NCBI RefSeq assembly: GCF_037038585.1
Contig: NC_092560.1
Location: 57,800,049 to 57,864,048, forward strand
Direction of reading: 5' to 3'
Origin: Patagioenas fasciata
Taxonomy: Eukaryota > Chordata > Aves > Columbiformes > Columbidae
DNA length: 64,000 nt
Positions 33,079 to 45,350 of this stretch are shown here, piece after piece. A program made the translations under genes and the position numbers. Positions within the stretch are counted from its first letter, which is position 1; every line of letters begins with the position of its first letter. The notes under the pieces were generated by a model that ran no database searches, was not told the origin of the DNA, and saw nothing but the letters and a program-made list of their open reading frames with translations.

Positions 33079-33739
33079 TTCTACATATATCTTGAAAAAA
33101 TATGAATACATTTATATGTTATAAAAATACAGAAAAAGCATAAATGAAACAGAAATATTACACCCTTCAGGTTCCTGTTCATCCTCTACTGCCCAGGGGA
33201 TCACAGGCTGCAGTGTAAGAGGCACTGTTGGAAAACACCATCAGGTGGCAGCCACTGCACCTTTACTTCAAAGCAGTTTTAGAAGCTAAAACACCCCATT
33301 TCTTCCAGCATTTTTCTGTAAAAGGAAAACAAACTTGTACAGAACATGAAAATACAAAAGAAAAACATTTCTGTTACTTGGCTCTAAAATGAGAAGTACT
33401 GAGGCTACACCTCTGCTAGTTTGGTAATAATTAATCAATTTCAGTTTGAGACACCTCATCGTCTCTGCCAATAATGTCATTTTATCAAGTATTTTTCCTG
33501 AAGATTGGTATGTCAAAGGGTGCATTTTGAAACAGAGTATTTCACTGCTAAACAGGACAATATTCACAACCAAGCACTAACTCTACAGAAGGAGCCATCA
33601 CCTTCAATGGAACCTCGCAGGCCCTGGTCAAGAAGGATCATCCCCCTCGGTGTGGAAGATTCACATCTCCAAAGACAGATGCCTATATTTTCAGAGGTAA
33701 ATTAGCTGCCTGGATTTGTCTAGTTAGTATGAAGTCAAA

Positions 33740-34690
33740 TTCCCCTATTCAGTGATTCCATGTTGGCTACTCCTGATAACCACCCTTTCCTCCACAGGCT
33801 TAGAGATGACATCCAGAATAAGCTGTTCTACCACCTTTCCAGGGATGGAGGTGAGGCTGACCGGCCTGCAGCTTCTTGGGTCATCCTTATCACCCTTTTT
33901 GAAGGCTGTACTGACACTGGCTTTCCTCCAGTCCTCAGGCACCTCTCCTGCTCTCCATGATCTTTCAAAGGTGATGGAGAATGGCTTGGCAATAACATCT
34001 GCCAGCTCTCTTGGCACTCATGGGTGCAGTCTCATAGGGGCCCATGGATTTGTGATCCCTGATCCAATCCTCTGTGACCAGGGGAAGGTCTTCCTTTCTT
34101 CAGACTTTGCCTCTTACCTCCAGGGTCTTGTATTCCTAAGGGATGGTCTTATCAGTAAAGACTGGAGCAAAGAAGGCATTCAGTAACTCTGCCTTCTAAG
34201 CATCCTCCATCACCAGGGCACCCAAGTAATTCAGCAGCAGGCCCACATTTTCCCTAACCTTTCTTTTGCTGCTGATGTACTTGAAGAAGCCCTTCTTGTT
34301 CTTGATATCCCTGGCCAGACTTAATTCCAAGTGGACCGTAGCCTTCCTCACCACATCTCTGAATACCCTGACAACGTTGTATTCCTACCAAGTGGTCTGT
34401 GCCTTTTTCCACATTCTGTAAACTTCATTCTTCAATTTGAGCTTTTTCAGAAGCTCCTTGCTCATCCATGTAGATCTCTTGCTACTTTGGCTCACAGGGA
34501 TGCACTGATCTTGAGCCTGGAGGAAGTGATGCTTGAATACTGACCAGCTCTTTTCGACCCTGCTACTTTCCAGAACTCTAATCCATGGGATTCCTTCAAG
34601 TAGGACCTTGAAGAAGCCAGAGTTAGCACTCTTGAGCTCCAGGGTTGTAATCAATCCTGCTTATTGCCCTGCTTCCACCACGCAGTTAAA
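33740..34690 (-). mobile_element. CR1 LINE, internal ORF2 fragment
   Basis: Minus-strand translation gives pieces of CR1 ORF2 in different frames. The region before the reverse transcriptase (KSANSGFFKVLLEGIPW, WMSKELLKKLK) lies at about 34385-34654. The N-terminal RT region (RELADVIAKPF, VPEDWRK, SCRPVSLTSIPGKVVE, SQHGITE) lies at 33745-34017. Frameshifts and stops separate them. The conserved catalytic RT blocks and the 3' end are absent, so the piece is dead and truncated at both ends. Confidence 0.88.
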
Positions 34691-37600
34691 TCTCTTTAGC
34701 ACCAAACTGAGCTTTGGATTCAGATTCTTTAAGCCTGTTATACCTCATAACAGCAGTACTAGGTGAAATGCAACTGGCTAAGATGTAGAAACCATCACAT
34801 GAGAAGAGGTACAGTCCTTGTTGAGGTAAAAGTCTGCAGCCATGAACAGAAAAATTGAATTATAAGTATGTCAAAACCCAAAACAGAAGTCCTAAAACAA
34901 AGTTCTCACTGCAGATTATTTGTACATGTCCATACATTTGGCATAAGAGAACATTCATACTGTTTTAAGTTAGAGTCTATCCTGCTATAAACATGAAATT
35001 GCTTATTGCATATTGAATGACTGTCAGGGTAAAATGTCTCCACACGTAATTCACAGGATGAAGAGCTTCTTAGACCATTTAACTCCCCTGTTCCCAACAG
35101 AGAAGATCAGATATTTTATAGAAAAAAAAATCATACTTTGAATCAGCTTAAGATAATAGGAATATGCAAGTAAAGCTGTGCATACTATGTTCTACATCTC
35201 CAGTTAGAATGGTTGAAATAAGCATACAAAAATTAACTTGGACAGGATAAGCTACATAGATTTTCAAAAGCTAAAACATATTAAATAATTTCTGGAAGAG
35301 TTACAAAGAAGAAAGGGAATTTAGACCACTTTGGCACCATCCAAACCAGCAGAATTTTCAGCAGGTACCAAATGTTCCAAGATTGCTGCTGGAAAGAGAA
35401 TCTAGCAGTTCTCTCAGTAAAATATCATTATAAAAATGAACAATATAGGAAAGAAAAAAAAAAAACAAAAAAAATCAGAGTCTTACAAACATGTTATTTC
35501 TAGCCAAGAAACAACATATTCTAAAATTTAAGTCTTAATGACTGGTTAGGCAATATATGGCATTTAAGTCAAATGGAGAATCAAAATTATTCTTTCCAAA
35601 ACAAGTAAGTCTTTCAATAATTTAAAGCTAAATTCAAAAAGTTATAAAACCCAACATACTCTGGCCTTAAGGGAGACCAGAGACCCAGAAAGAAGCTTAA
35701 CAAGTTTGCTCTTGTTATTTTCTGAAGAATGATTTTACCACCATGCTTCTGCGATAAAAACCACTATTTCTTACCAGGGTTATATTTGTTTTAGGTTACA
35801 CTAGTGACAATTGTAGCAAATTATTATTGTCATCTACTAGTTGTACTGAAGAAGCAGTTAGGAGTCATGAGGCAAGATCCTAGTATTCCAATTATCGCAA
35901 TTTGTTTTTTTAGTTACGTTTCTTGTCTGTGTCTGGTTTTGTTATTTGGTAGCGATCTTCTCTAAGCTTATGCTTAAATATATGGGCAAGAAATACGCAA
36001 AGAAGAAAAAAAAACCCACAATCTGAGTTACACTGGCAATTAATATGATTTCTTATGATACAGGAATAATAAGCTGTACTAAATAAGTACTACAAGTTGC
36101 TAAAGAGTCTTGCTCACTGACACTCAGAGAACTAATTCAAAAACATCCTCATCCTATCAAAACTCATGCAAATTCTGTATTTTGCTCCAAAAGACAAAGA
36201 GGACAAAACATTTCCACATATATTTCTGTCTCTGCCATAAAAAGCTTCCCTTGGGTGCAGAAATAAAGCACAAAACTCCTTGCAAGCCTATTTTGAGCAA
36301 CTGCTAGGTGAAGAAACAGAAACCTATAGCAATCCATCAGAATCCTTCACCCACTTATAGCGGATGCATAGAGCACAGCGCATTTTCTGTGAGCAGAAAG
36401 TCACAGGTGAACTGGCTCTCACCATGAAGACCCAGACTTAGGATCTTTAGTTCCTTAACGCTCACACATATAACACCACTGTACGTACACAGCATGCTCT
36501 GGGCTGTGCCTCCCTGGACAACAAGACCTTTCGCTGATATCTGTCTACTAATCTAGCCACAGGCCAAGCATACAGTAACTACACCCACTTTAACAATGGC
36601 AGTTACTATTACAAATGTTTATTTTTGTAAGATAACAACAAGCTAGTATGAAAAAAAACCAAAACCAACAAAAAAACAAAACGTCAGGAAAAGGCATTCA
36701 AAACTTCTGCAAGCATTTGGCTAAAAACGGTTATAGTTTCAGTAACTCCTATTTCAGCTTCTTTAAAATCCATAGTTGAAAGAGAAAATAACCGCAGGAA
36801 TCTTATCTGATGAGGAGTGGAGTATTTAGTGAAGTAAATTTAAAAAAAAATAATAAAAAATAATCAATGTAGCAAAAAAAAATCCATCATAACCAGTTCT
36901 GTGATAACAAAGCAAAGAAACTAATTACTGGACAGCAAGTAAATGGACTACTCCTTACCAAAAAATACACAATTTTTTCTTATCATCCTCAGTGTATTTC
37001 TGAGATTTTCTTTTAAAACTTTGTTGCACTCTTATCTCACAACAATGTACTAAGTTTTAAATTTATAGCAAGGCATCCTTCTTTAGAAATGTAGTTCTTG
37101 ACACTAATTACCAATTACATACTGCCACAGTAAAAATGCAGTGAGCTCACATCCCTTTGATACGGGTCTAGATAAAGGAAAAGGGATACCTTCACTGTTT
37201 GCTTAAAAATTAACATAAAAATTGCAGACACATTCGCAAAGCAGTGTGAAAATGTAACATGAGAGAAACATCACTTTAGAAGACCTCCAGCTTGTCACCA
37301 GTGATTTGAAGAAAGACACAATGTCCTGTGTGAACAGAGTTTGATCAGAAAGGCTTTGCATTCAAGTTTCAGTACAGTCATTCCCTCCCAGGCTCCTAAG
37401 CACAATGTATTATCCTGTAAGCAAGCACCTGGGAAAAACAATTTCATATCCATGGACACCTCACAATAAAAAATAAAAAAAACACTACACATATCTAGTA
37501 AGATGCATTAGCATGGAATTATATAGCTAGATATTACACTTATGGAAAAGGAATAGTCTAATTTAATCAAGACATACTGTGCAACAGCAACTGGAAACAG

Positions 37601-40600
37601 TATTAAGCATTTATACAGTATCTGAGAGGGGTTGTAAATAGTAAGAGCATTAAGGGACAGTTGGACATACTTTTTCCTATTTGTGAAACAATCTTAACAA
37701 ATGGAACAAGCAAATTAATTTATTTTTATCTCACGAGATATGTGGTCCTCCTAAGTCCCAGTTCCTGAAAGAATATCACTATTTCACATAAAGGGTAAAG
37801 TCTTAGTTTAAACGAGACACTGGCAGTGAATAAAGATGCCTTCATTGCCTTCAGATTTCAGTTAGGACACTGATTTCCAACAGACTACTGTCAACCTTCA
37901 GCAGGCTTTGTGGGCCATCAAGTACTCTGTCATCTCAGTATGTACAGCTCAACATGTCAGCTCCGTGCATACCACTTTGACCACATTCCTGAGTTCTCCA
38001 GACCAATGGCTTCAGTAATCATTACATGGAAACTAGCAAGTGAAAAATAAATTTTTTTAAAAAGCAAACCTAAACTTCGTGCAAAAAGTCATCAGATAAA
38101 ATTCTGAATTCCAATCAAGTAAATTCTATGGAGGAGCTGAGCGTGGTGCCATTCAGCAGCCTACTACAAAATACTTTGGCTACTTCTCATTTCTTGGATT
38201 TATTTTTTTTACAATTAAACAGCAATTTTTTATTCCAGGATAGCACTTTCTAGGATTCCCATGCCTGCCAGCTACAAGAAACCTTTTCCTTCCATCAAGA
38301 TTGTGTAGAGTGTTTGTTTTGTAAAACTTTGTAAAACTGTACTGATTACGCCACCACAACGCTTTGAACACTGAAAGCAATTCTGTACCTAAGGAAGTAT
38401 GGAAAGATGAAAAGACACGACAAACAGGAAAAAAATAAACCACACTGTGGAACAACCTCAAATTTACACTGATACTCGCCCATCTCCCACTATCGTATTA
38501 TTCAAACATTCTGGTATATGTATTTACATGGTAGTTGGAACAAACCTGTCTCTAACCTCATGTTGGACTTTGAGGCCCCAGAATACATCGAAAATAAGTA
38601 ATAATGTTTAAAAGTAAGTCATGAACTCCAGATCATGCCAACTGTATCTAAGTTTCACAGAACGATGGCTGATTTATTTCTGCTGTTAAAAATCCCTTTG
38701 AAGTGGAACGGAGGAAAGTTTTCCAGAACTGGAGAGTTAATCTTTCACTGTGCTTTCTAATCAGCAGCACAACTGAATAAGAGAATAATTCCAATTCATA
38801 ACTCCACTCTGAGATCTCTTCCCCAAGGTAACTGCACATGTTTCAGCTGGGAAGGAGTTACAAAAGTAACCCAAATTTTCATATACTGTTGTTAAACAAA
38901 ATCAGAATAGCTAAATTTATCAATGTCATCTTTTCATTGATCCAAAAGAATCAGGGAAGGAGGAAAAAAAAAACAAAACGTGTGAGAACCACAAAATTCA
39001 TTAACAGGAATAAGCACAGGCAATCATGGTATGCAAGTTTTAGGGACGTACAAGGCAGTTTGAAAAACTATAAAAGTAAAACAGGTCAAACTGTAAAAAA
39101 AAATCTTAAAAATACTTATTTCAAAAATATCAACAGCAGCACTTGAGTAGTTTTATTTATTGGCATGGATAGGTATCACCTTAAAGTGACTTGTAAGAAA
39201 GTTTTTTTCACACAAGCTCAAAAAGAAATGACCATTGTCTTCAAAGAGGCAGACTTACATTTTTGAAGCTGCAAAATAAGCACAATTGAAAAAAAAAAAA
39301 GCATTTACTTGCTTACTGAGAGAACCATACTCAACAGCATTGGTTATAAGGTAAGCACCAAAGGTATTTTTCGGTGGGATGTATGCAAAGTATATCTGCA
39401 AGACAATTATCTGGAGTATGGGAATATAGAGATATATGTATACTTCAGGCAGAGGAGATGTTTTCAATGGCACTGACCTCTTTCACACAACAGATTCCCT
39501 TAAAAAAAGGAATTTAAGAAATGGAATTACAATAATCCACTTAAAATTCAAGTTGGGCTTTATTTGGCACTTATTTTAAATATTTTAAACTGACGATCAT
39601 CAGAGAAAGAATAGAGTATTTAGTACTTTACAAGTGCACGATGTCAGATCTTTCTTTTCACCTGTCTGCACAAACTTCTTACTTCAGCAGAAACTGACTG
39701 TCAGCATTCAAGCTAATAGGTTCTGATATTCTGTACATTGTTGACCAGCTAAGATACCAGTTACTATTTAAGGTTAGTGATATCTACTTTTCCTCAATCA
39801 CACAGGGCCTACAACTACTCAGACCTTCTTTGAGGTAGCTGATGGAATAAGCCTGGGGGCTCAGCCAGCAATCAAGGGAAGTTTGGTTAGGAACTGCCAT
39901 GCAGTTCCTCCATGCCAAAGGACCCTGAAATGTATAGATAGGAAGCAATTATTAACCATTTGTACAGTACCTTTAACCACTGCTTCAGCTGAGATAGCAG
40001 CACTCAGTGAAGTACATGGTTTCAAAGAAAAAAAAAAAAAAAAACACCACCACACAAGTGTACTTTCAGATTTTTAAATTGCTCTCCCACATAACCCAAA
40101 AAACAAAGATTGTGTTTGTTCTGCAACACTATACACTAGGCTTTTGTGGACTACTCGTGTAAGCTTATCAATGAACTCCTCAAACATCCATCTTCTGTCC
40201 ACAACTGTGTCCTGCCTCTACAAATCAAGTCTGAAGTTCAATGGAGCAATTCTCAGGAATACTGACACTATCAATAAGCTTACATTAAGAAACCTAAAAT
40301 AATAATAACAAGGCCCTATTCATGAATATTCCTCATTTTTTTGTTTGTTTTTTTCTTTTTTTTTTTTTAACAGAATTTGTGAAATATACTAAGCTATAAA
40401 TCATGTAGAAATGTGTAGACCCTTGATTCAGAAGTGCCTACCCTAGAAAATAAAAAAATAGAGTCAAATATCAATATCTACTTTTTTCTTTTAAGGTGTC
40501 TTCCATCACTATGCAGATTTGGAAACTCATAGCATAACTTATGTGGCTGCATTTCATTCATTTGTATTCAACCACTGAATTTTTTAACATAGAAGTCCAC

Positions 40601-42903
40601 TGCCAACAACATACTAAACTGAAAGGACTTCCTTGTCCCAACCATTATTCTTCTACATTTCACAGCATGCCTCCCTAAAAAAAAATCACTCGCCCAAGTG
40701 CTACCATCCTGAATCCATCCGAAATAAGATTCCAAATATTTCACCCATATTCCTCTGCTTCCTAGTCATCACTACCACCAGCATCTGATTAACAAGAACA
40801 ATCACTATTAGTAATTAGTGACTATGATTCAGGCAGCAGTGGAATTGAAAATGCTTTTGCATTTAAAACAGCAAGAGAAACTTCAGTCCTGAATTGCAGA
40901 GATTTTATTTAAATTATCCCTGCATCCTTTTATTTTTGTAAAGTGAAGAAATATCAGAGCTTAGATTTTCAGCTTCACATGTATTAGCATTGTCCTTGGA
41001 TTTTTTTTTTTTTTTTTTCTAGGAAAGGTCTTACACGGCAACTCAAAGCTATATGGGAAAAGCACAAAAACTGTGCCAGTCCCTGCTATGAGCGTCTCAT
41101 TCATGAAGGGTTCATAAAGTGAATGTACTTCATGTCAAATTTTGCTGCTGCCAATCCATTGAACATTTTAAAAATCCACACATTAAACAGAGCACCTGCT
41201 ACACAAAGCCCCATGTACAGGACATTATTTCCGTAGCTCTGTCAAGTTTGAAAAGCACTACAGAAGAACTGTGGATGCTGCTGCAAGCATGTCGCATGAA
41301 TCCCTTCCTACAAGGACACTTTAATACTGTTTTAATGGACAGATGTATTTTACATATTACCTGTATCTGGCAACATATTAAGTTATAACACTGTCCTCTA
41401 ACGATGTTGGATTTCAGATAGTTTCAATACAATTAATTCACAATCAATGGTGTAATGATGAAAGGTAGGAAAATGTCTCGCTTACAGCCACGCTTACCTG
41501 CTCTAGAGAGAGACAGCAGAATTGCAGCCCTCGTCTCCTGGAGCAGACCGGTTTTCAGCTTCACACCTACTGCTGTCAGTCAGTATGACCAATGTCACAC
41601 AAAAAAAGAGCACTGGGTGGAATGTGCACAAAAGCAGTCAAACGAAAAGTCCCTACGACTGTAAAATGCCTTCCTTAAATTGAGTTCAAGTACTAATCAG
41701 AAAACACAGTTACAGCAGCGGGTAGCAGGCTCTTTAGACTCAAGAGACTGCTCTGCTCCCCCTTCCAGGCAGGAGGCAGAGTTCGAGATGATATACTGCA
41801 GGCACAGAGCTAGCTACTACATGAAAGCAGCAGATTTAAAACCGAAACTTCAGTTGAAAGTTCTGGTTTTTACGCACTTCAGTCCAAAATAACAGCTTCC
41901 TGATGACAATTTTTAAATCTAACTTCCTAAAGTTCAATTTATCAAGAAATATTAATGTTATGTCATTAATAAAAACAGTCCTATGCAATTATTCTTTCAA
42001 AATTTGTCATGCGTGAACACAAGATACGTTTTCCCTAGTTAACTCAATTAAGTAGAAATGTATGATTTTAACTCAAAAATAAAGGTAGAGCTGACGATTT
42101 TATCTTTAGCATTCAGCTAAAGGATGTCTCATACAACGAAAGGGAATTGGACACTCCAAGTCTACTCTACAGGCCAGAGCTGAACTAATCATAAAACTGA
42201 AAAATCAGAAGTCCTGCATTTTTTTGCAACATCGATCAGCTCACAGCAGGCTGCAATGAAGTTCTAAAACCTTCCAGTCTACTTGCAGTATGTGACAGAG
42301 ATAGTAAGTCATTTCAGCAATACAATGTAGTCTTTAAAAAAGTGGAATTGAATCCCTGGCAGTTATATCAAATCGAAGGTCAGAGAGAACATTTGTAAAA
42401 CCGGAGGTACAGAGAGATTACTGAAAATTTATTCAATGGGACAACATAGAAAAAGTAAATATTGCAAGTTTTGTTTCTTTACTAAGTAGCTTTCAAAAAT
42501 TTATGAGGAACAAAAGGCAAAAAAGCCAAAACAGTTTATCAGAGTGTTCATCTGAATGCAAACCCACTTACGCAAGGTATCCAATTTTCATTTCTTATCA
42601 TTCCCCCATTTGCCATTCCACATCCACTGAAGAAAAGTTACTGATGCTGTGGATAATTTTAAGTTTTTCATTTTGGTCATGCACCTAAATCTCAGCCATA
42701 AAAACTTCAATTTACAGGTAAAGATGCTTCTAAGCATGAAAAAATACACTGCATATTTAAATAATAATAATAAAACAGTGAAGCATCCATAACAAGTTTA
42801 TATGCAAGTACAATCTTGTTTTTGCAGCTAAACTACTCTTAGAACAAGTACTAACATTAGAACTAGAGTGATAACAAGCCTAGAAACACAATGAGGTAAT
42901 TTA

Positions 42904-42930
42904 AATACCTAGGCTATGAATACCTAGGCT
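42904..42930. repeat. 15-bp tandem duplication
   Basis: AATACCTAGGCT repeated with period 15 (ATG between the copies). Confidence 0.75.
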
Positions 42931-43100
42931 CCAGCTATATATGCCACTAGAGAGGAGGAGACCAGAAGCTAACCTAGCTTGGGTAGGTAACCTGTTGAAA
43001 CAGTTCCATGCACCATCTTCCCAGTAGCTATGTCAGTTTGAGGAATTCCTATTCCCCGCATTGATTATTCATTTCTAGTCCTCCTTACTGATGTGGATCT

Positions 43101-43266
43101 AACTTTAAAAAACCCAACCAAACAAAACCAAAAAACTCCACAAACCACCAAAAAAAAAAAACCCAAAACATCAAAAAACCCTAACAAACAAAAATACCAA
43201 ACTAACCCAAAATCAAAACAACCACCACCAATGCCCAACAAACCACCAGCAAAAACAACCCAACTT
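43101..43266. repeat. A/C-only low-complexity tract
   Basis: About 165 bp made almost wholly of A and C on plus, with only about two G. It has no fixed repeat unit. On the MAP3K1 transcript it is U/G-rich. Confidence 0.85.
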
Positions 43267-43567
43267 CATGTGTTTTGAGACCTGAAGTTGGAGAGGAAAA
43301 AATGGTAAACTTGAACTGGATTAGATCTCCAACCCAATTCATAACACGGTCTCATGACAATTTCACAGGAAAAAAAGACAGGATGGCATTTGTGATGAAC
43401 TTTCATCAGTCTTCTGTGACTGATAGTGAGGTCTTCCAGTGCCACAGTACACATGCACTGTGATACAGATTTATTCCAGTGGAGAAGCAGCTCCAAATAC
43501 AACAATATAATCTACCACACTGCAGACTACAGTTCCATAGGATGAAGACGGTTTTGTTATGAAAATT

Positions 43568-44737
43568 AAGCTCCAGGATCACAGAATCCTTGTGTTTGGT
43601 AAAGCCCTTTAAGATCATCAACACCAGCTGTTAATCTAACACTGCCAAGTCCATCACTAAGATGTCCCTAAGAACCTCATCTTTCAAACACCTGCAGGGA
43701 TGGTGACCCTGGACAGTCTGTTCCAATGCCTGAAAACCCTTTCTGTAAAGAAATCTTTCCTCATAACCAATCTGAACCTCCCCTCACACAACCTGAGGCC
43801 ATTTCCTCTTGTCCTACCACTTGCTACTTTGCAGAAGAGACTAACACCCTCTATGCTACAACCTCCTTCCAGGTAGTTGCAGAGAGCGATAAGGTCTCCC
43901 CTCAGCCTCCTTTTCTCCAGGCTAAACAGCCCCAGTTCCCTCAGCCGCTGCTCATCAGACTCATGCTCCAGACCCCTCAACAGCTTTGTTGCCCTTCTCC
44001 GCACTCTCTCCAGCATCTCTGTGTCCTTCTTATGATGAGGAGCCCAAAACTGAACACAGGGTTCAAGGTGGGGACTCACCAGTGCTGGGTACAGTGGCAC
44101 TATCACTTCTCTAGTTCTGCTGGACACCCTATTCCTGCTACAAGCCAGGATGCTGTTGGCCATTTTGGTCACCTGGGCACACTGCTGGCTCATGTTAAGC
44201 CACTGTCAATCAACACCTCCAGATCCCTCTCTGCCAGGCAGCTTTCCAGCCACTCTTCCTCGAGCCTGTAGCACTGCCTGGGGTTGTTGGGACCCAAGTG
44301 CAGGACCTGGCACTTGGCCTTGTTGAACCTCATACAACTGATCTCAGCCCAATGATTCAATGGGTCCAGATCCCTCTGTATCGGCTTCCTACCCTCCAAC
44401 TGATTAACATTCCCACCCAACTTGGTGTCATCTGCAAAGTCACTGACGGTGCACTCAATCCCCTCATCCAGATAACTGATAAAGAGATTAAACAGAACCG
44501 ACCCCAATACTGAGCCCTGGGGAACACCACTCGTGACCGGCCACCAACTGGATTTGGCTCCATTCACCACAACTCTTCGGGCCCAGCCATCCAGACAGTT
44601 CTTCACCCAGTGAAGAGTATGCCTGTCCAGGCCATGAGCTGCAGCTTCTCCAGGAGAATGCTATGGGATACAGTGCTGAAGGCTTTACTGAAGTCCAAGT
44701 AAACAACATCCACAGCCTTGTCAAGTAGGAACTACAG
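43568..44737 (-). mobile_element. CR1 LINE, C-terminal RT region plus 3' end
   Basis: About 1.17 kb. Minus-strand frames give [21 protein letters not shown], a stop, then [29 protein letters not shown] and the RT catalytic block FADDTKLGG. Further on come [23 protein letters not shown] C-terminal sequence and [15 protein letters not shown]. The end near 43568 is the CR1 3' UTR (GATGATCTTAAAGG on minus). Frameshifts and at least one stop make it inactive. Same strand as MAP3K1. Confidence 0.92.
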
Positions 44738-45328
44738 CCCCCAAAATCTGAAGTTTATTCTCATTCAACCTGAATTTACTCAGCAAGACAGCCAGGGTCA
44801 CGACTTGCAGCCATGACATTAGATGTACTGGAAAGCTTAACACAGTCTACCACTCTACAGGATCTCCTCGTAAGAGCATCTTTATAAGATCAAATCAGAA
44901 GTCCACCTAGCCCAGTATCCTATGTCAAACACAAACTACTTATGCTGTGGTACAACCACTGGAACAACAAGATGACAGCTGAAATTAACTATACTAATAT
45001 ACAAAGTTATGTTAGATACATGTTAGAGGTAAATGCACATTGTTTATTCCAATTTATATGCCACTCTTGTGTACAAATCTAGGTCAGGGAACAAAACCCA
45101 CTGTCAGAAATTGGAAAAATTGAAGGCCCAATAACTTAAAAAAAAAATTCCCATAAGGACAAATGCACAACCCTTGATGTTCTCCCTTTCCTTTAAAATC
45201 CTGAGGCAATTTTTAAAATATTGTAATAATAAAATCTGCTTTGTAGATAAGTCAAAAAGGAGGATGCTACTTGGCTGCCTTCTCATGTATTGAGAAAACT
45301 AATTGGGTCATAAAGTACAGGTTTTGCT

Positions 45329-45350
45329 TTTTTTTTTTTTTTTTTTTGCT
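45329..45350. repeat. Poly(T) run
   Basis: Homopolymer of about 19 T. Similar runs of 12-20 A or T occur at about 29815, 40029, 41000, 48841 and 55378. None is attached to a recognisable retrotransposed sequence. Confidence 0.85.

Noticed and set aside
43726..44271. 181-codon plus-strand frame
   Set aside because: It is the antisense of the CR1 reverse transcriptase region, as is the similar frame at 52318-52599.
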